Virus record (IMG/VR): IMGVR_UViG_3300024255_000126
Location: 1 to 27,376 of that record
Origin: a virus
Strand: one strand, 5' to 3'
DNA length: 27,376 nt
The notes below the pieces were generated by a model. That model worked only from the letters and a program-made list of their open reading frames with translations. It made no database searches and was not told the origin of the DNA. The position numbers were made by a program, and so were the translations under genes. The number at the start of each line of letters is the position of its first letter. Within the stretch, counting starts at the first letter, position 1. Below are positions 8,372 through 16,615 of the stretch, one piece after another.

Positions 8372-9319
8372 ATGGCAACTACAACAAACATTACAACTAC
8401 ATACGCCGGAGAATTTGCCGGTGAGTACATCGGGAGTGCATTACTTTCCGGGGCTACTTTATCACAAGGATTGATTTCAATCAAACCGAATGTAAAAGAC
8501 AAAGAGGTTATCAAGAAAGTTGATTATACATCAGCGATCGCAAACGCTTCTTGTGACTTTACACCAACGGGATCGGTTGATCTAACAGAAAGAATTTTAG
8601 ATCCTAAAGAATTGCAAGTAAATCTTGAACTTTGTAAAACACCATTTCAATCGGATTGGGAAGCAGAAAGTATGGGTTTCAGCGCTCACGATAGCTTACC
8701 ACCTAAATTTTCAGATTTCTTTATCGCAAGAGTAGGGGCCGATGTTGCCCAAGCGGTTGAGCAAAATATTTGGAGTGGATCGGCCGGGGCCGGAACATTT
8801 GACGGATTTACAACTTTATTTGCTGATGCTCAATTTGGTACTGACGGAGGAACAACGATTGTTCCGACTGCCGTGACTGCATCGAATGTTATCGCAGAAC
8901 TTGGTAAGGTGGTAGACGCTATACCAAGCGCTTTATACGGCAAAGAAGATATGCAAATTTATATTTCTCAAAATGTGGCTCGTGCTTATGTTCGTGCATT
9001 AGGTGGATTTGGATCTTTCCTAAACGGAGAAAACAATTCCGGTGTTAATACACAAGGAACAATGTGGTATCAAAACGGAGGATCTTTATCTTATGATGGG
9101 GTTACTTTGGTAACGGCACACGGGTTAGCAGACGACAGAATGGTGGCTTCTCAAAAATCAAATTTATATTTCGGAACCGGTCTTCTTTCAGATCATAATG
9201 AAGTGAAACTTATTGATATGGCCGACATTGACGGGAGTAAGAACGTGAGATTTGTAATGCGTTATACGGCCGGTGTACAATACGGGGTTGCTTCTGATAT
9301 TGTTTACTACGGAGCATAA
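8372..9319 (+). CDS. Major capsid protein (HK97-fold type)
   Basis: The protein has 315 residues. It starts MATTTNITTTYAGEFAGEYIGSAL and contains an early strand pattern, VIKKVDYTSAIANASCDFTPTGS. A long helical region (SDFFIARVGADVAQAVEQNIWSG) follows, then a central domain ending YISQNVARAYVRALGG, and a C-terminal VRFVMRYTAGVQYGVASDIVYYG. This layout is that of Bacteroidota-phage major capsid proteins, which adopt the HK97 fold. The scaffold-like gene upstream and the terminator immediately downstream support high, separate expression. Confidence 0.85.
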   Translation: MATTTNITTTYAGEFAGEYIGSALLSGATLSQGLISIKPNVKDKEVIKKVDYTSAIANASCDFTPTGSVDLTERILDPKELQVNLELCKTPFQSDWEAESMGFSAHDSLPPKFSDFFIARVGADVAQAVEQNIWSGSAGAGTFDGFTTLFADAQFGTDGGTTIVPTAVTASNVIAELGKVVDAIPSALYGKEDMQIYISQNVARAYVRALGGFGSFLNGENNSGVNTQGTMWYQNGGSLSYDGVTLVTAHGLADDRMVASQKSNLYFGTGLLSDHNEVKLIDMADIDGSKNVRFVMRYTAGVQYGVASDIVYYGA

Positions 9320-9340
9320 AAATTAATAATAATTAGCAAG

Positions 9341-9371
9341 AAAGGGTGGGTAAAATAACCTACCCTTTTTT
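9341..9371 (+). terminator. Intrinsic terminator after the capsid gene
   Basis: The inverted repeat AAAGGGTGGGT / ACCTACCCTTT has 11 bp with one G-T wobble and a 6-nt loop (AAAATA). The 3' arm runs into a T tract. It lies 22 nt after the capsid stop and probably sets capsid mRNA level relative to downstream genes. Confidence 0.85.
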
Positions 9372-9392
9372 GTTTAAAAAAATAGAAAAACT

Positions 9393-9932
9393 ATGAGTTG
9401 TTTACTAACATCGGGCCGAATAGAGCCTTGTAAAAAATCGGTTGGGGGCCTAAAGGCAGTTTATTTTATTGACTATGGCACATTAGGTGCTATTGCTTAT
9501 GTAAACGCTTCAACCTCTGCAGAAATTGACACGGTCGCCGGTACACCGACGGCTTACAAATACGATCTAAAGGGAACATCTTCTTTTGAACAAACAATTA
9601 ATTCTTCAAGAGAAAATGGAACTACATTTTACGATCAAACATTAAATCTTACGTTTAAGAAACTTGACAAAGATACGCACGATGAAATTGCATTAATCGC
9701 AGTAGCAAGACCGCACGTAATTGTTGAGGATAACAACGGAAATCTGTTTTTAAGTGGCTTAGAGCACGGGGCAGATGTGAATGGTGGTACGATTGTGACC
9801 GGGGCCGGAATGGGTGACTTAAGTGGCTATACTTTAACCTTGTTAGCACAAGAATTAGTACCGGCTAACTTTTTATCACAAGATTTAGCAACAACCGGTA
9901 TCACGGTTTCTGCATCACAAATAAATCCATAA
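9393..9932 (+). CDS. Probable tail tube / major tail structural protein
   Basis: The 179-residue protein begins MSCLLTSGRIEPCKKSVGGLKAVYFIDYG, a start I associate with abundant structural proteins of Bacteroidota phages. It continues as alternating polar and hydrophobic beta sequence (TSSFEQTINSSRENGTTFYDQTLNLTF), as in tail-tube subunits. It lies directly downstream of the capsid gene and is bracketed by two intrinsic terminators, consistent with a high-copy virion protein expressed as its own unit. A neck or second head protein is the main alternative. Confidence 0.55.
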   Translation: MSCLLTSGRIEPCKKSVGGLKAVYFIDYGTLGAIAYVNASTSAEIDTVAGTPTAYKYDLKGTSSFEQTINSSRENGTTFYDQTLNLTFKKLDKDTHDEIALIAVARPHVIVEDNNGNLFLSGLEHGADVNGGTIVTGAGMGDLSGYTLTLLAQELVPANFLSQDLATTGITVSASQINP

Positions 9933-9958
9933 GATATAATTTGAATTAGTATTTAAAC

Positions 9959-9988
9959 GGGGTGGCTTTAATTAGTCACCCTTTTTTT
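9959..9988 (+). terminator. Intrinsic terminator after the tail-tube-like gene
   Basis: The stem GGGTGGC / GTCACCC (7 bp, one G-T wobble, 8-nt loop TTTAATTA) is followed by seven T. It lies 27 nt after the stop codon. It closes the second of two one-gene segments that follow the scaffold-like gene. Confidence 0.85.
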
Positions 9989-10041
9989 GTACAATTTATC
10001 GAACAGATTGCAAAAATTATCGTTTTGTTCGTTATTACAAT

Positions 10042-10419
10042 ATGATAGTAGTTAACGCGACAGACAACACCCCAACAATAACGATATTACCAAAAATTAA
10101 CGTTCCGGCTTTTGTAGACGGGATTGGTGGGTATTATTTAGAATTTATTGATGATGAAACCCAAGAGGTTTTTATATTCGGCAATGGCGATGTGTTTGAG
10201 ATTAATGGGGATTTTTTCCAAATTGATATAAACAATAGCAATGGAGATTTAAAGGCCGAAAAATATTACACTATGCGAATGAAACGAAGCGCAAACGATT
10301 ATGTGGTGTACCGGGATAAAGCATTTGTAACAAGCCAAACCCAAGCGGTAAAATACAATAACAACCAAGATCAATATAAGGAAGCCGATACCGGCAATAA
10401 TGATTACATTTTATTATGA
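10042..10419 (+). CDS. Hypothetical structural-region protein (125 aa)
   Basis: The protein has 125 residues, rich in beta-prone sequence with a repeated FIFGNGDVFEINGDFFQID pattern and an Asn/Asp/Gln-rich C-terminus ending NNDYILL. No family recognised. It is the first gene after a terminator, and its stop overlaps the portal start (ATGA), so it is coupled to the portal gene. A 109-nt gap precedes it that also contains the previous terminator. No clear TAnnTTTG box was found in this gap, although some promoter is expected there. Confidence 0.6.
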   Translation: MIVVNATDNTPTITILPKINVPAFVDGIGGYYLEFIDDETQEVFIFGNGDVFEINGDFFQIDINNSNGDLKAEKYYTMRMKRSANDYVVYRDKAFVTSQTQAVKYNNNQDQYKEADTGNNDYILL

Positions 10420-12242
10420 AAAAAAAATCAACTAAAAGCGCAATTAATATTGTAAATCTTAACAATTACAATTCGCCGGATATTCAAGTTAATAAACAAA
10501 AAGATTGGGTAACGTTTGGCGACAAAAATGCGTATTTCAAATACCTTATAGATCGTTATAGTGGATCGCCAACTAATAACGCTATTGTAAACGGGGTTTC
10601 TCAAATGATTTATGGGAAAGGGATCGATGCAACTGACAATAATTTGTTCCCAAACGAATATGCACAAGCCGTAACGTTATTAAATAAAGAATGCGTTAGG
10701 AAGCTTACATACGATCTAAAACTAATGGGCCAATGCGCAATTCAAGTGATTTATTCTAAAGATCGCAAGAATATAGCCCAAGTTGAGCATATGCCGGTTG
10801 AAACCTTGGCAATGGAGAAATGTAACGACAAAGGCGAAATTGAAGCTTATTATTATTTCCCGGATTGGTCGGCAATTAAACCGACTGACAAGCCAATAAG
10901 AATACCGGCTTTCGGATCAAGTAAAGAAGCGATCGAAATACTTTATGTTAGGCCTTATGTAGCCGGTCATTATTATTTTAGCCCGGTTGATTATCAAGGT
11001 GGTTTACAATATGCAGAACTTGAAGAAGAAATAGCTAACTATCACTTAAACAACATATTAAACGGCTTGGCGCCGTCTATGTTAATTAATTTTAACAATG
11101 GGGTGCCGAATGAGGAACAAAGGGCCCAAATAGAAAGATCAATTAAAGATAAATATTCCGGATCTTCAAACGCCGGGCGCTTTATCCTAAGTTTTAATGA
11201 AAATGCCGATACAGAAAGTAGTATTGAAGCGATCCAACTAAGTGACGCTCATAATCAATACCAATTCTTATCAGATGAAAGTATGCGTAAAATAATGGTT
11301 TCACACCGTATCGTATCGCCAATGCTTTTAGGTATTAAGGATCAATCCGGCCTTGGTAATAACGCCGATGAACTAAAAACGGCTTCAATATTAATGGATA
11401 ACACGGTAATAAGGCCCTTTCAAGAGCTTTTATTAGACGCCTTTGATAAAATCCTTGCATTTAACGGAATAACGCTTAATTTATACTTTAAAACGCTTCA
11501 GCCACTCGAATTTGTTGAAATAGATACTGAAATTGTAGATGAAGAAACGATTGAGGAAGAAACCGGGGTTGAACAATTATCTGCAGATCCAAACGAGGCT
11601 TACCAATTAGGCGAAGATGATACGCAAGTGCTTTTAGGTAGTTTAAAGGCCGATGAAATGACCGAAGAATGGGAGTTTGTAGACAAAAGAGATCATAACG
11701 ACAGTATGATGAGCCACGAAGATTGGGCAACAATTTGTATTGAGCCAAAAGAGAATTTATTCACTGAATTAGCCGGTAAAGTAATACCGCAAAACAAACA
11801 AAAGAACGAAAATACATTTAGTTATTTAGATAAATCCTTTTATCGTGTAAGATATCGTTATAAAGAAACAATCCCGAGCGACAATTCAAGAACTTTTTGT
11901 AAGGAAATGATGAAGCGAATTGGATCTGACGGGAAACCGGCCGTGTACAGAATTGAAGATATTGACACCGCAAGTAAAAAAGGGGTTAATCAAAAGTTTG
12001 GGCACCAAGGAAAACCATACGATTTGTTTCGTTGGAAAGGTGGGCCCTACTGCCACCATATTTGGGAAGCGGTATTATACCGATTGAAGAACAAAACTAA
12101 ACCAAGTAAGTATTTAAAGAACTACCAAGAAACCGGATCCATACCGAAAACCTATCAACCAACACCATACGGGCACAAAGACGCAAAAATTGCCCCGGTC
12201 GATATGGAAAACGGCGGTCATCACCCTAATTGGAACAAATAA
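10416..12242 (+). CDS. Portal protein with extra C-terminal Cys/His domain
   Basis: The protein has 608 residues. The first part matches Bacteroidota-phage portals: YFKYLIDRYSGSPTNNAIVNGVSQMIYGKG near the N-terminus, a crown/stem region with YAELEEEIANYHLNNILNGLAPSM, and SHRIVSPMLLGIKDQSGLGNNADELKTA before the clip-like end. From about residue 380 an acidic linker leads to a separate domain (about 468-575). This domain holds C495 (RTFCKEMM), a YRIEDID helix, and a KGGPYCHHIWE motif with C546, H547 and H548. It resembles the C-terminal part of MuF-type minor head proteins, so this could be a portal/minor-head fusion. The portal forms the 12-mer DNA channel. Confidence 0.8.
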   Translation: MKKKSTKSAINIVNLNNYNSPDIQVNKQKDWVTFGDKNAYFKYLIDRYSGSPTNNAIVNGVSQMIYGKGIDATDNNLFPNEYAQAVTLLNKECVRKLTYDLKLMGQCAIQVIYSKDRKNIAQVEHMPVETLAMEKCNDKGEIEAYYYFPDWSAIKPTDKPIRIPAFGSSKEAIEILYVRPYVAGHYYFSPVDYQGGLQYAELEEEIANYHLNNILNGLAPSMLINFNNGVPNEEQRAQIERSIKDKYSGSSNAGRFILSFNENADTESSIEAIQLSDAHNQYQFLSDESMRKIMVSHRIVSPMLLGIKDQSGLGNNADELKTASILMDNTVIRPFQELLLDAFDKILAFNGITLNLYFKTLQPLEFVEIDTEIVDEETIEEETGVEQLSADPNEAYQLGEDDTQVLLGSLKADEMTEEWEFVDKRDHNDSMMSHEDWATICIEPKENLFTELAGKVIPQNKQKNENTFSYLDKSFYRVRYRYKETIPSDNSRTFCKEMMKRIGSDGKPAVYRIEDIDTASKKGVNQKFGHQGKPYDLFRWKGGPYCHHIWEAVLYRLKNKTKPSKYLKNYQETGSIPKTYQPTPYGHKDAKIAPVDMENGGHHPNWNK

Positions 12243-12248
12243 AAAGAT

Positions 12249-12749
12249 ATGGCAACGGCATTATTCATAACAACAAAGGATTTAAAAAGAAACACTATAG
12301 TTGACGGAAACGTTGATATAGACAAGTTTATTCAATTTATAAAAATAGCACAAGAAATTCATATTCAGAACTACCTTGGTGGGGCTTTATACAAAAGGAT
12401 CTCGGAAGATATTATAGCCGGTACTTTATCCGGAGATTATTTAACGCTTGTACAAGATTATTTAAAAGATATGCTAATTCATTTTGCAATGGTAGATTAT
12501 CTTCCATTCAGCGCTTATCAAGTGGCAAATGGTGGTGTGTTTAAACATACGTCAGAAAATAGCGTGTCAGCGACAAAAAACGAAGTCGATTATCTTGTAG
12601 ATAAACACCGTGATTTCGCACAATTTTATACAAAGAGATTTTTAGATTTTATGTGTTTTAATAGCACCAATTTTCCGGAATATAATGCAAACCAAAACGG
12701 CGAAATGTACCCGGATCACGATGCAAATTTCGTTGGTTGGGTATTATGA
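12249..12749 (+). CDS. Head-tail connector / head completion protein (DUF6712-like)
   Basis: This is a 166-residue, mostly helical protein with the stretch DKFIQFIKIAQEIHIQNYLGGALY (about 25-48) followed by LVQDYLKDMLIHFAMVDYLPF. I recognise this layout from a widespread connector-like family of Bacteroidota phages. It lies 6 nt after the portal stop, the usual place for the adaptor that docks below the portal. Its stop overlaps the next small gene (ATGA). The assignment is by family recall and context. Confidence 0.65.
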   Translation: MATALFITTKDLKRNTIVDGNVDIDKFIQFIKIAQEIHIQNYLGGALYKRISEDIIAGTLSGDYLTLVQDYLKDMLIHFAMVDYLPFSAYQVANGGVFKHTSENSVSATKNEVDYLVDKHRDFAQFYTKRFLDFMCFNSTNFPEYNANQNGEMYPDHDANFVGWVL

Positions 12750-12871
12750 TAAGAAAGAGCAAACCAAAACTTAAAAACGTTGAGTTGTTATTAAAGTTTT
12801 TAGGTAAAAAATTAAATAAAGAAAATGATTTGGTACCAAACAAATACGTTAAACAAGATCATAAGTTATGA
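12746..12871 (+). CDS. Small basic protein (41 aa)
   Basis: The gene encodes 41 residues with 12 Lys/Arg: MIRKSKPKLKNVELLLKFLG and so on, ending KQDHKL. It is joined at both ends by ATGA overlaps, to the connector upstream and to the fibre gene downstream, which strongly supports translation. No family recognised. It may form a single amphipathic helix. A structural or assembly role is inferred from position only. Confidence 0.55.
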   Translation: MIRKSKPKLKNVELLLKFLGKKLNKENDLVPNKYVKQDHKL

Positions 12872-14400
12872 GTATAAGAGACGAAGCTAAAATACTATCT
12901 ATACCGAGCGGAGAATTTGAGCCAAAGTTAAATTTTTGCAACGTTTTTTCCGGCCGAGGTTTCTCGATCGGGCAATTACCCGTTGAAATTAATGCTTCGG
13001 GAGGATATACGGGTTATGTAGACGGCAACTGCCACGCACGTTGGATAACACAAGGGCCAATGAGTAAATTTTCACGCCAAGGAGATTGGTCTATTCAAGG
13101 CGACGGGATCGGGTGCAACGATCCCAACCGGCCTATAATTGATTTCTCTAATTTTGATAATAATTCGTGCCCGTCATTTTCAATGATACCGCATACGCAA
13201 CAATATCTTAAATCTACTGAAAATCTCTTAGATACTAATAATTGGTTAGTGGGTGGATCCGGGCAAATAAATACAATAACCGATGACGCCGATCCTTATA
13301 ATGGAACGCCTTTTAGATATTCAAGAATTGGATCTGCAACACCAACAACCCCATTAAATGGTGCTTTATATCAAAAGATTGGATATAATAATAACGCAAG
13401 TTTTATATCTTTAAATGAATGGTCGGCAAGTTTATTTGTAAAAAGAGGATCTTTAAATACTCAAATAGGAATACAATTATTAACTAATAGCTTTACCACC
13501 GAACAACAAAATTACGCAATATTTAATTTTGATACCGAAAATGTAACTTCCCTTAATGGTTTTACCCCGACAAATGACAATGGTTGGAGAGATCAATTTA
13601 ATGTAGAACGATACGATAATGGTTGGTATCGAATACAAATGAGGATTTCGTTTTCTTTTTTACAAAAACGCGGAAGATACTTTGCAATTTATCCTTTAAA
13701 AAACGATGTTACCCCAACTTCTTGGAAAGCATCAAATGACGGTGGAAATTATAATGATTTTTTAGCACTTAGTGGCGCGTTTTTTGACATATCAAAACCT
13801 AATGTAACCACAAGGGGTAAGAAGATTACGGCACCACCGGAGGGCCCTTTAAATTGGCAAAGCAGTAGCGGTATTCAACCGTATATTAGAAATACAAGCA
13901 CACAAAACGTTGTCTTTCAAACGGAAACTAAATTTAGGCAAGTAATCGGGCCTTTAACCCAACCACCCGGGGTAAGTTATTCTTACTATTTTGATATTTG
14001 GGTTTCAGACGATACACCAAAAATATTTGCTCAATTTTACAACGATAATGTAATTGCTAATCCTTTCTTTATAGCTGATACAAAACTAAGTGGATATTAC
14101 TTTAAAGATACAAGAGGAAAAATGTACGTTTGGGTAAACGGGCAAACGCCAAGCACTGATCTTGGTAATATGGTTGAATTACCATACGGAAGAAATCAAG
14201 TTGTTTTTCAATCTAATGGAATTTGGATCAACGGCGTACAATATGATACCGATCGATCGTTTCAAACCGGATCTACTTATTTTAAAACCGATGCAATTTA
14301 TGGAACTTATTTTGATATGAGGGCCGAAACAAGATATTGGATAAATCAGTTTGCTATTTGGGAAAGAAATTTAACACAAAACGAAATTGAAAGCTTATGA
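12868..14400 (+). CDS. Receptor-binding / tail fibre protein with lectin-like domains
   Basis: The protein has 510 residues. After an N-terminal part of about 110 residues comes a phage carbohydrate-binding-like domain (about 118-275). Its signatures are ENLLDTNNWLVGG, WSASLFVKRG and NGWYRIQMRISF. A linker with APPEGPLNW follows. The C-terminal domain (about 345-510) has the concanavalin/LamG pattern, ending YWINQFAIWERNLTQNEIESL, the usual last strand of such domains. These domains bind cell-surface glycans, so this is a good candidate for host recognition. ATGA overlaps couple it to both neighbours. Confidence 0.65.
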   Translation: MSIRDEAKILSIPSGEFEPKLNFCNVFSGRGFSIGQLPVEINASGGYTGYVDGNCHARWITQGPMSKFSRQGDWSIQGDGIGCNDPNRPIIDFSNFDNNSCPSFSMIPHTQQYLKSTENLLDTNNWLVGGSGQINTITDDADPYNGTPFRYSRIGSATPTTPLNGALYQKIGYNNNASFISLNEWSASLFVKRGSLNTQIGIQLLTNSFTTEQQNYAIFNFDTENVTSLNGFTPTNDNGWRDQFNVERYDNGWYRIQMRISFSFLQKRGRYFAIYPLKNDVTPTSWKASNDGGNYNDFLALSGAFFDISKPNVTTRGKKITAPPEGPLNWQSSSGIQPYIRNTSTQNVVFQTETKFRQVIGPLTQPPGVSYSYYFDIWVSDDTPKIFAQFYNDNVIANPFFIADTKLSGYYFKDTRGKMYVWVNGQTPSTDLGNMVELPYGRNQVVFQSNGIWINGVQYDTDRSFQTGSTYFKTDAIYGTYFDMRAETRYWINQFAIWERNLTQNEIESL

Positions 14401-14696
14401 TTTTATACAAGAAATATTTATTTGACACGGCCGAACAATATCTAAAAAAAATTGAGGGTTTGCCTAACGATTTAGGATATACACCAATATTATTACCAAA
14501 CCCGGTTGTAAGTGAATTTGCTTTGCATTTAGGCCATACCGCAAAAGATGAAAAAGAAATGAAAGTCGAGGAAGATTTAACGTTAGCCGTTGATGTTCTT
14601 TGGGAAGATATAACCGAAAGCCCTTACGGGTGGAAAACATACGAAATTAACCCCACAGAGCCTTGGAATAGGGTTTTAGGAATAGATCAAAAATAA
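14397..14696 (+). CDS. Hypothetical protein downstream of fibre gene (99 aa)
   Basis: This protein of 99 residues starts MILYKKYLFDTAEQYLKKIEGL and ends EPWNRVLGIDQK. It is acidic in the middle with a conserved-looking GWKTYEINP stretch, has no membrane segment, and belongs to no recognised family. Its start overlaps the fibre stop (ATGA), and its stop shares one base with the next ATG. A fibre-associated or chaperone-like role is possible from location alone. Confidence 0.55.
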   Translation: MILYKKYLFDTAEQYLKKIEGLPNDLGYTPILLPNPVVSEFALHLGHTAKDEKEMKVEEDLTLAVDVLWEDITESPYGWKTYEINPTEPWNRVLGIDQK

Positions 14697-14848
14697 TGAA
14701 TTTAACAGATTTTAAAATATATGCTTTAAATGGAAGTAGCTTAATGATTAGTTTTACTAATATAGACGCAATACTAAAAATATTGCTTTTGGCGGTTTCA
14801 ATAGGATACACCATACACAAGTGGTATTTAATGAATAAAAAGAAATAA
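14696..14848 (+). CDS. Small single-pass membrane protein, candidate holin accessory (50 aa)
   Basis: The gene encodes 50 residues starting MNLTDFKIYALNGSSLMISF. One hydrophobic segment (about 26-46, ILKILLLAVSIGYTIHKWYLM) is followed by NKKK. This is a one-TM protein with a basic cytoplasmic tail. Similar small membrane proteins sit near the lysis genes of many Bacteroidota phages. It overlaps the preceding stop by one base and ends 1 nt before the next ATG. A role as holin partner is inferred; the true holin is more likely the gene at 15928. Confidence 0.55.
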   Translation: MNLTDFKIYALNGSSLMISFTNIDAILKILLLAVSIGYTIHKWYLMNKKK

Positions 14849-14849
14849 A

Positions 14850-15389
14850 ATGAAATACGCAAATGGTTGGGGTGCTACGTACCCACTTTCAGATTTTGGT
14901 TTTGGTGTGGTAGAGGCCGATCAAACAGTTTGGGAAGATATATTTCCAATAAGATATGGTTTTCACACCTCAAGCACAAGTAAACAAGGTTGGGTTGCAA
15001 GTAGTAATAGTGGCGGTTTAGAGGGCACTACAACGGGTTTAATTTGGACTTTAAATTCGGGTGTTAATTTTCAACTTGCGCAATCAGAAGACGGGTTAAA
15101 TATAGATACTACCGAAAGAAAGCCAAGCCGGGTAATTGTAAGATTTAGCAATATATCGGGTGATGTAAATAATGATAAATATAAGATCAAATTAGCTTTG
15201 AGTGGTGGATCTACGTTTAATTACGATTTTGATGTTGTTGGATTGACTGATTTTTTAAACATTCAAAACTTTTATATTGATATACCAAGTTATTCGAATG
15301 ATAAACTTGATAGAATAACTATTCAAACAAATACTTTAGCAAAGGATCCCGTTTCAGAATTAAAAATACACCAAGTAATAGTAGGATAA
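14850..15389 (+). CDS. Hypothetical beta-rich virion protein (179 aa)
   Basis: This 179-residue protein starts MKYANGWGATYPLSDFGFGVVEADQTVWE and is rich in Gly, Ser, Asn and aromatic residues. Its alternating pattern predicts a beta-sandwich (SRVIVRFSNISGD, KYKIKLALSGGSTF, RITIQTNTL). There is no signal peptide. It lies between the fibre and lysis genes and shares its last base with the next ATG, so a minor virion or host-binding function is plausible. No family recognised. Confidence 0.55.
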   Translation: MKYANGWGATYPLSDFGFGVVEADQTVWEDIFPIRYGFHTSSTSKQGWVASSNSGGLEGTTTGLIWTLNSGVNFQLAQSEDGLNIDTTERKPSRVIVRFSNISGDVNNDKYKIKLALSGGSTFNYDFDVVGLTDFLNIQNFYIDIPSYSNDKLDRITIQTNTLAKDPVSELKIHQVIVG

Positions 15390-15514
15390 TGATAAAAAAT
15401 TTAAGAAGATTAGCCGATTGGCTTGAACAAGTAAAATGCAATATACACAATAAGTGGAACGCTTTTTTAGAAAGCATTAAAATCACTTGCAAATGCGTAA
15501 GGTACACAAAATAA
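15389..15514 (+). CDS. Small Cys-containing basic protein (41 aa)
   Basis: The gene encodes 41 residues, MIKNLRRLADWLEQVKCNIHNK and so on, ending ITCKCVRYTK. It is basic and amphipathic, with three Cys (C-N-I-H and C-K-C). It overlaps the preceding stop (TAATG) and overlaps the amidase start by 22 nt. No family recognised. Its place before the endolysin makes a lysis-accessory role possible. Confidence 0.5.
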   Translation: MIKNLRRLADWLEQVKCNIHNKWNAFLESIKITCKCVRYTK

Positions 15515-15927
15515 TAATTCATTGCACCGCAACCCCGGAGGGCCGAGAAGTTTCTGTTGAAACGATCCGTAAATGGCACCTAAAAAGAGGTTGGCGTGAT
15601 ATTGGTTATCACTTTGTGATATCGTTAGACGGTAAAGTTAATGAGGGTAGGCCGATTGAACAAACCGGGGCCCACACAAAAGGCCATAACTTTGATAGTA
15701 TTGGGATCGCTTATGTTGGCGGTGTAGAAGCTGAAAAGAAAGACGGCAAGTGGATCGCTAAAGATACAAGAACACCGGCGCAAATAAACGCCTTAGAAGA
15801 AACGTTATGCTATCTAAAAATATTATACCCACAAGCGGTTGTTTACGGACATAATGATTTTAGTACAAAATCGTGCCCTTGTTTTAATGCAAGAGAAGAA
15901 TATAATTGGATCTCAAATCAATTTTAA
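15493..15927 (+). CDS. N-acetylmuramoyl-L-alanine amidase endolysin (T7-lysozyme type)
   Basis: The protein is 144 residues long counted from the ATG at 15493. A TTG six bases upstream is in frame, but the ATG gives the usual amidase start. It is an Amidase_2/PGRP domain along its full length. The zinc ligands are H10 (IIIHCTAT), H120 (YGHNDF) and C128 (KSCPCF). Lys126 and the GYHF tyrosine (Y39) match the catalytic residues of T7 lysozyme. It cleaves the bond between MurNAc and L-Ala in host peptidoglycan. With no signal peptide, it needs the holin encoded immediately after it, whose ATG directly follows the stop. Confidence 0.9.
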   Translation: MRKVHKIIIHCTATPEGREVSVETIRKWHLKRGWRDIGYHFVISLDGKVNEGRPIEQTGAHTKGHNFDSIGIAYVGGVEAEKKDGKWIAKDTRTPAQINALEETLCYLKILYPQAVVYGHNDFSTKSCPCFNAREEYNWISNQF

Positions 15928-16323
15928 ATGAAAAAAATACTTAATTTTTTAACCGGAAACGTATTACAAGAGATCGGTAAAGTAATTGATAATATCTTTA
16001 CGAACGATGAAGAACGATTACAAGCTAAGAACGAATTAACACGCATAATTCAATCGAAAGAATTGGAGTTACAGAAAATGCAAACCGATGTTATTATTGC
16101 CGAGGCGAATGGTAATTGGCTTCAACGATCTTGGAGGCCGATCCTTATGTTATCATTTGGATTTATAGTTATTTATGTAAAGTTTGTTGCACCTTTGTTC
16201 GGGTTTACGATCCCGGAACTTGAAGAAGATTTTTGGAATTTATTACAAATTGGTATTGGTGGGTATGTAGTTGGGCGAAGTGCGGAGAAGATTGCAGACA
16301 AAGTTGTTATCAATAAAAAATAA
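15928..16323 (+). CDS. Holin of the 3-TM family
   Basis: The protein has 131 residues. A soluble helical N-terminus (LQAKNELTRIIQSKELELQK) leads to the motif NGNWLQRSWRPILMLSFG. One or two hydrophobic segments follow at about 72-96, and another at about 106-118 (LLQIGIGGYVVGRSAEK), with a basic C-terminus. The W-x-R-P-x-x-M motif before the first membrane segment is typical of this holin family. It starts immediately after the amidase stop, forming a compact lysis pair. Confidence 0.8.
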   Translation: MKKILNFLTGNVLQEIGKVIDNIFTNDEERLQAKNELTRIIQSKELELQKMQTDVIIAEANGNWLQRSWRPILMLSFGFIVIYVKFVAPLFGFTIPELEEDFWNLLQIGIGGYVVGRSAEKIADKVVINKK

Positions 16324-16353
16324 ACATAATTAACCCTAATTTGCAACTATTTG

Positions 16354-16393
16354 ATTTCGCTTTTGGAAGTGCGAAATAATTATCATATATTTG
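16354..16393 (+). promoter_or_regulatory. Bacteroidota-type promoter with inverted repeat over the -33 box
   Basis: TTTTG at 16361-16365, a 20-nt spacer and TATATTTG at 16386-16393 match the Bacteroidota primary-sigma consensus (TTTG, about 19 nt, TAnnTTTG). The perfect 7-bp inverted repeat ATTTCGC / GCGAAAT (16354-16360 and 16371-16377) places the -33 box in its 10-nt loop. This suggests an operator. It lies in the 124-nt gap between the holin and the first early gene, at the start of the replication block. Confidence 0.6.
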
Positions 16394-16447
16394 ATTGTAC
16401 GAAGTTATTAAAAAAATTTGACAATAGCAACTAAATTTATAAACGAT

Positions 16448-16615
16448 ATGAATTTCCAATTAAAATTAGATCCATTAGGCAAGGTGGAAAAAAAGGGTGA
16501 AGCCGAAAAAGATATGTTTTGGTTAAAGTTGAAAACTTACAACGCAACGATTGAGGGAAAGTTTGAAAAATCTGAAATCAGACATATGATACAGATCTTA
16601 GATAATGCAATCTAA
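16448..16615 (+). CDS. Small hypothetical early protein (55 aa)
   Basis: The protein is 55 residues long counted from the ATG at 16448: MNFQLKLDPLGKVEKKGEAEKD, then MFWLKLKTYNATIEGKF. An upstream in-frame TTG would add 10 residues but lies closer to the promoter, and the ATG is preferred. The sequence looks like a small beta-rich fold with a C-terminal helix. No family recognised. It is the first gene after the promoter at 16386, and its end overlaps ninG by 11 nt. Confidence 0.55.
   Translation: MNFQLKLDPLGKVEKKGEAEKDMFWLKLKTYNATIEGKFEKSEIRHMIQILDNAI

Noticed and set aside
9989-10041. Promoter upstream of the 10042 gene
   Set aside because: There is a T-rich stretch and a TTATCGTTTTG sequence, but no TAnnTTTG box with a proper -33 box could be placed.
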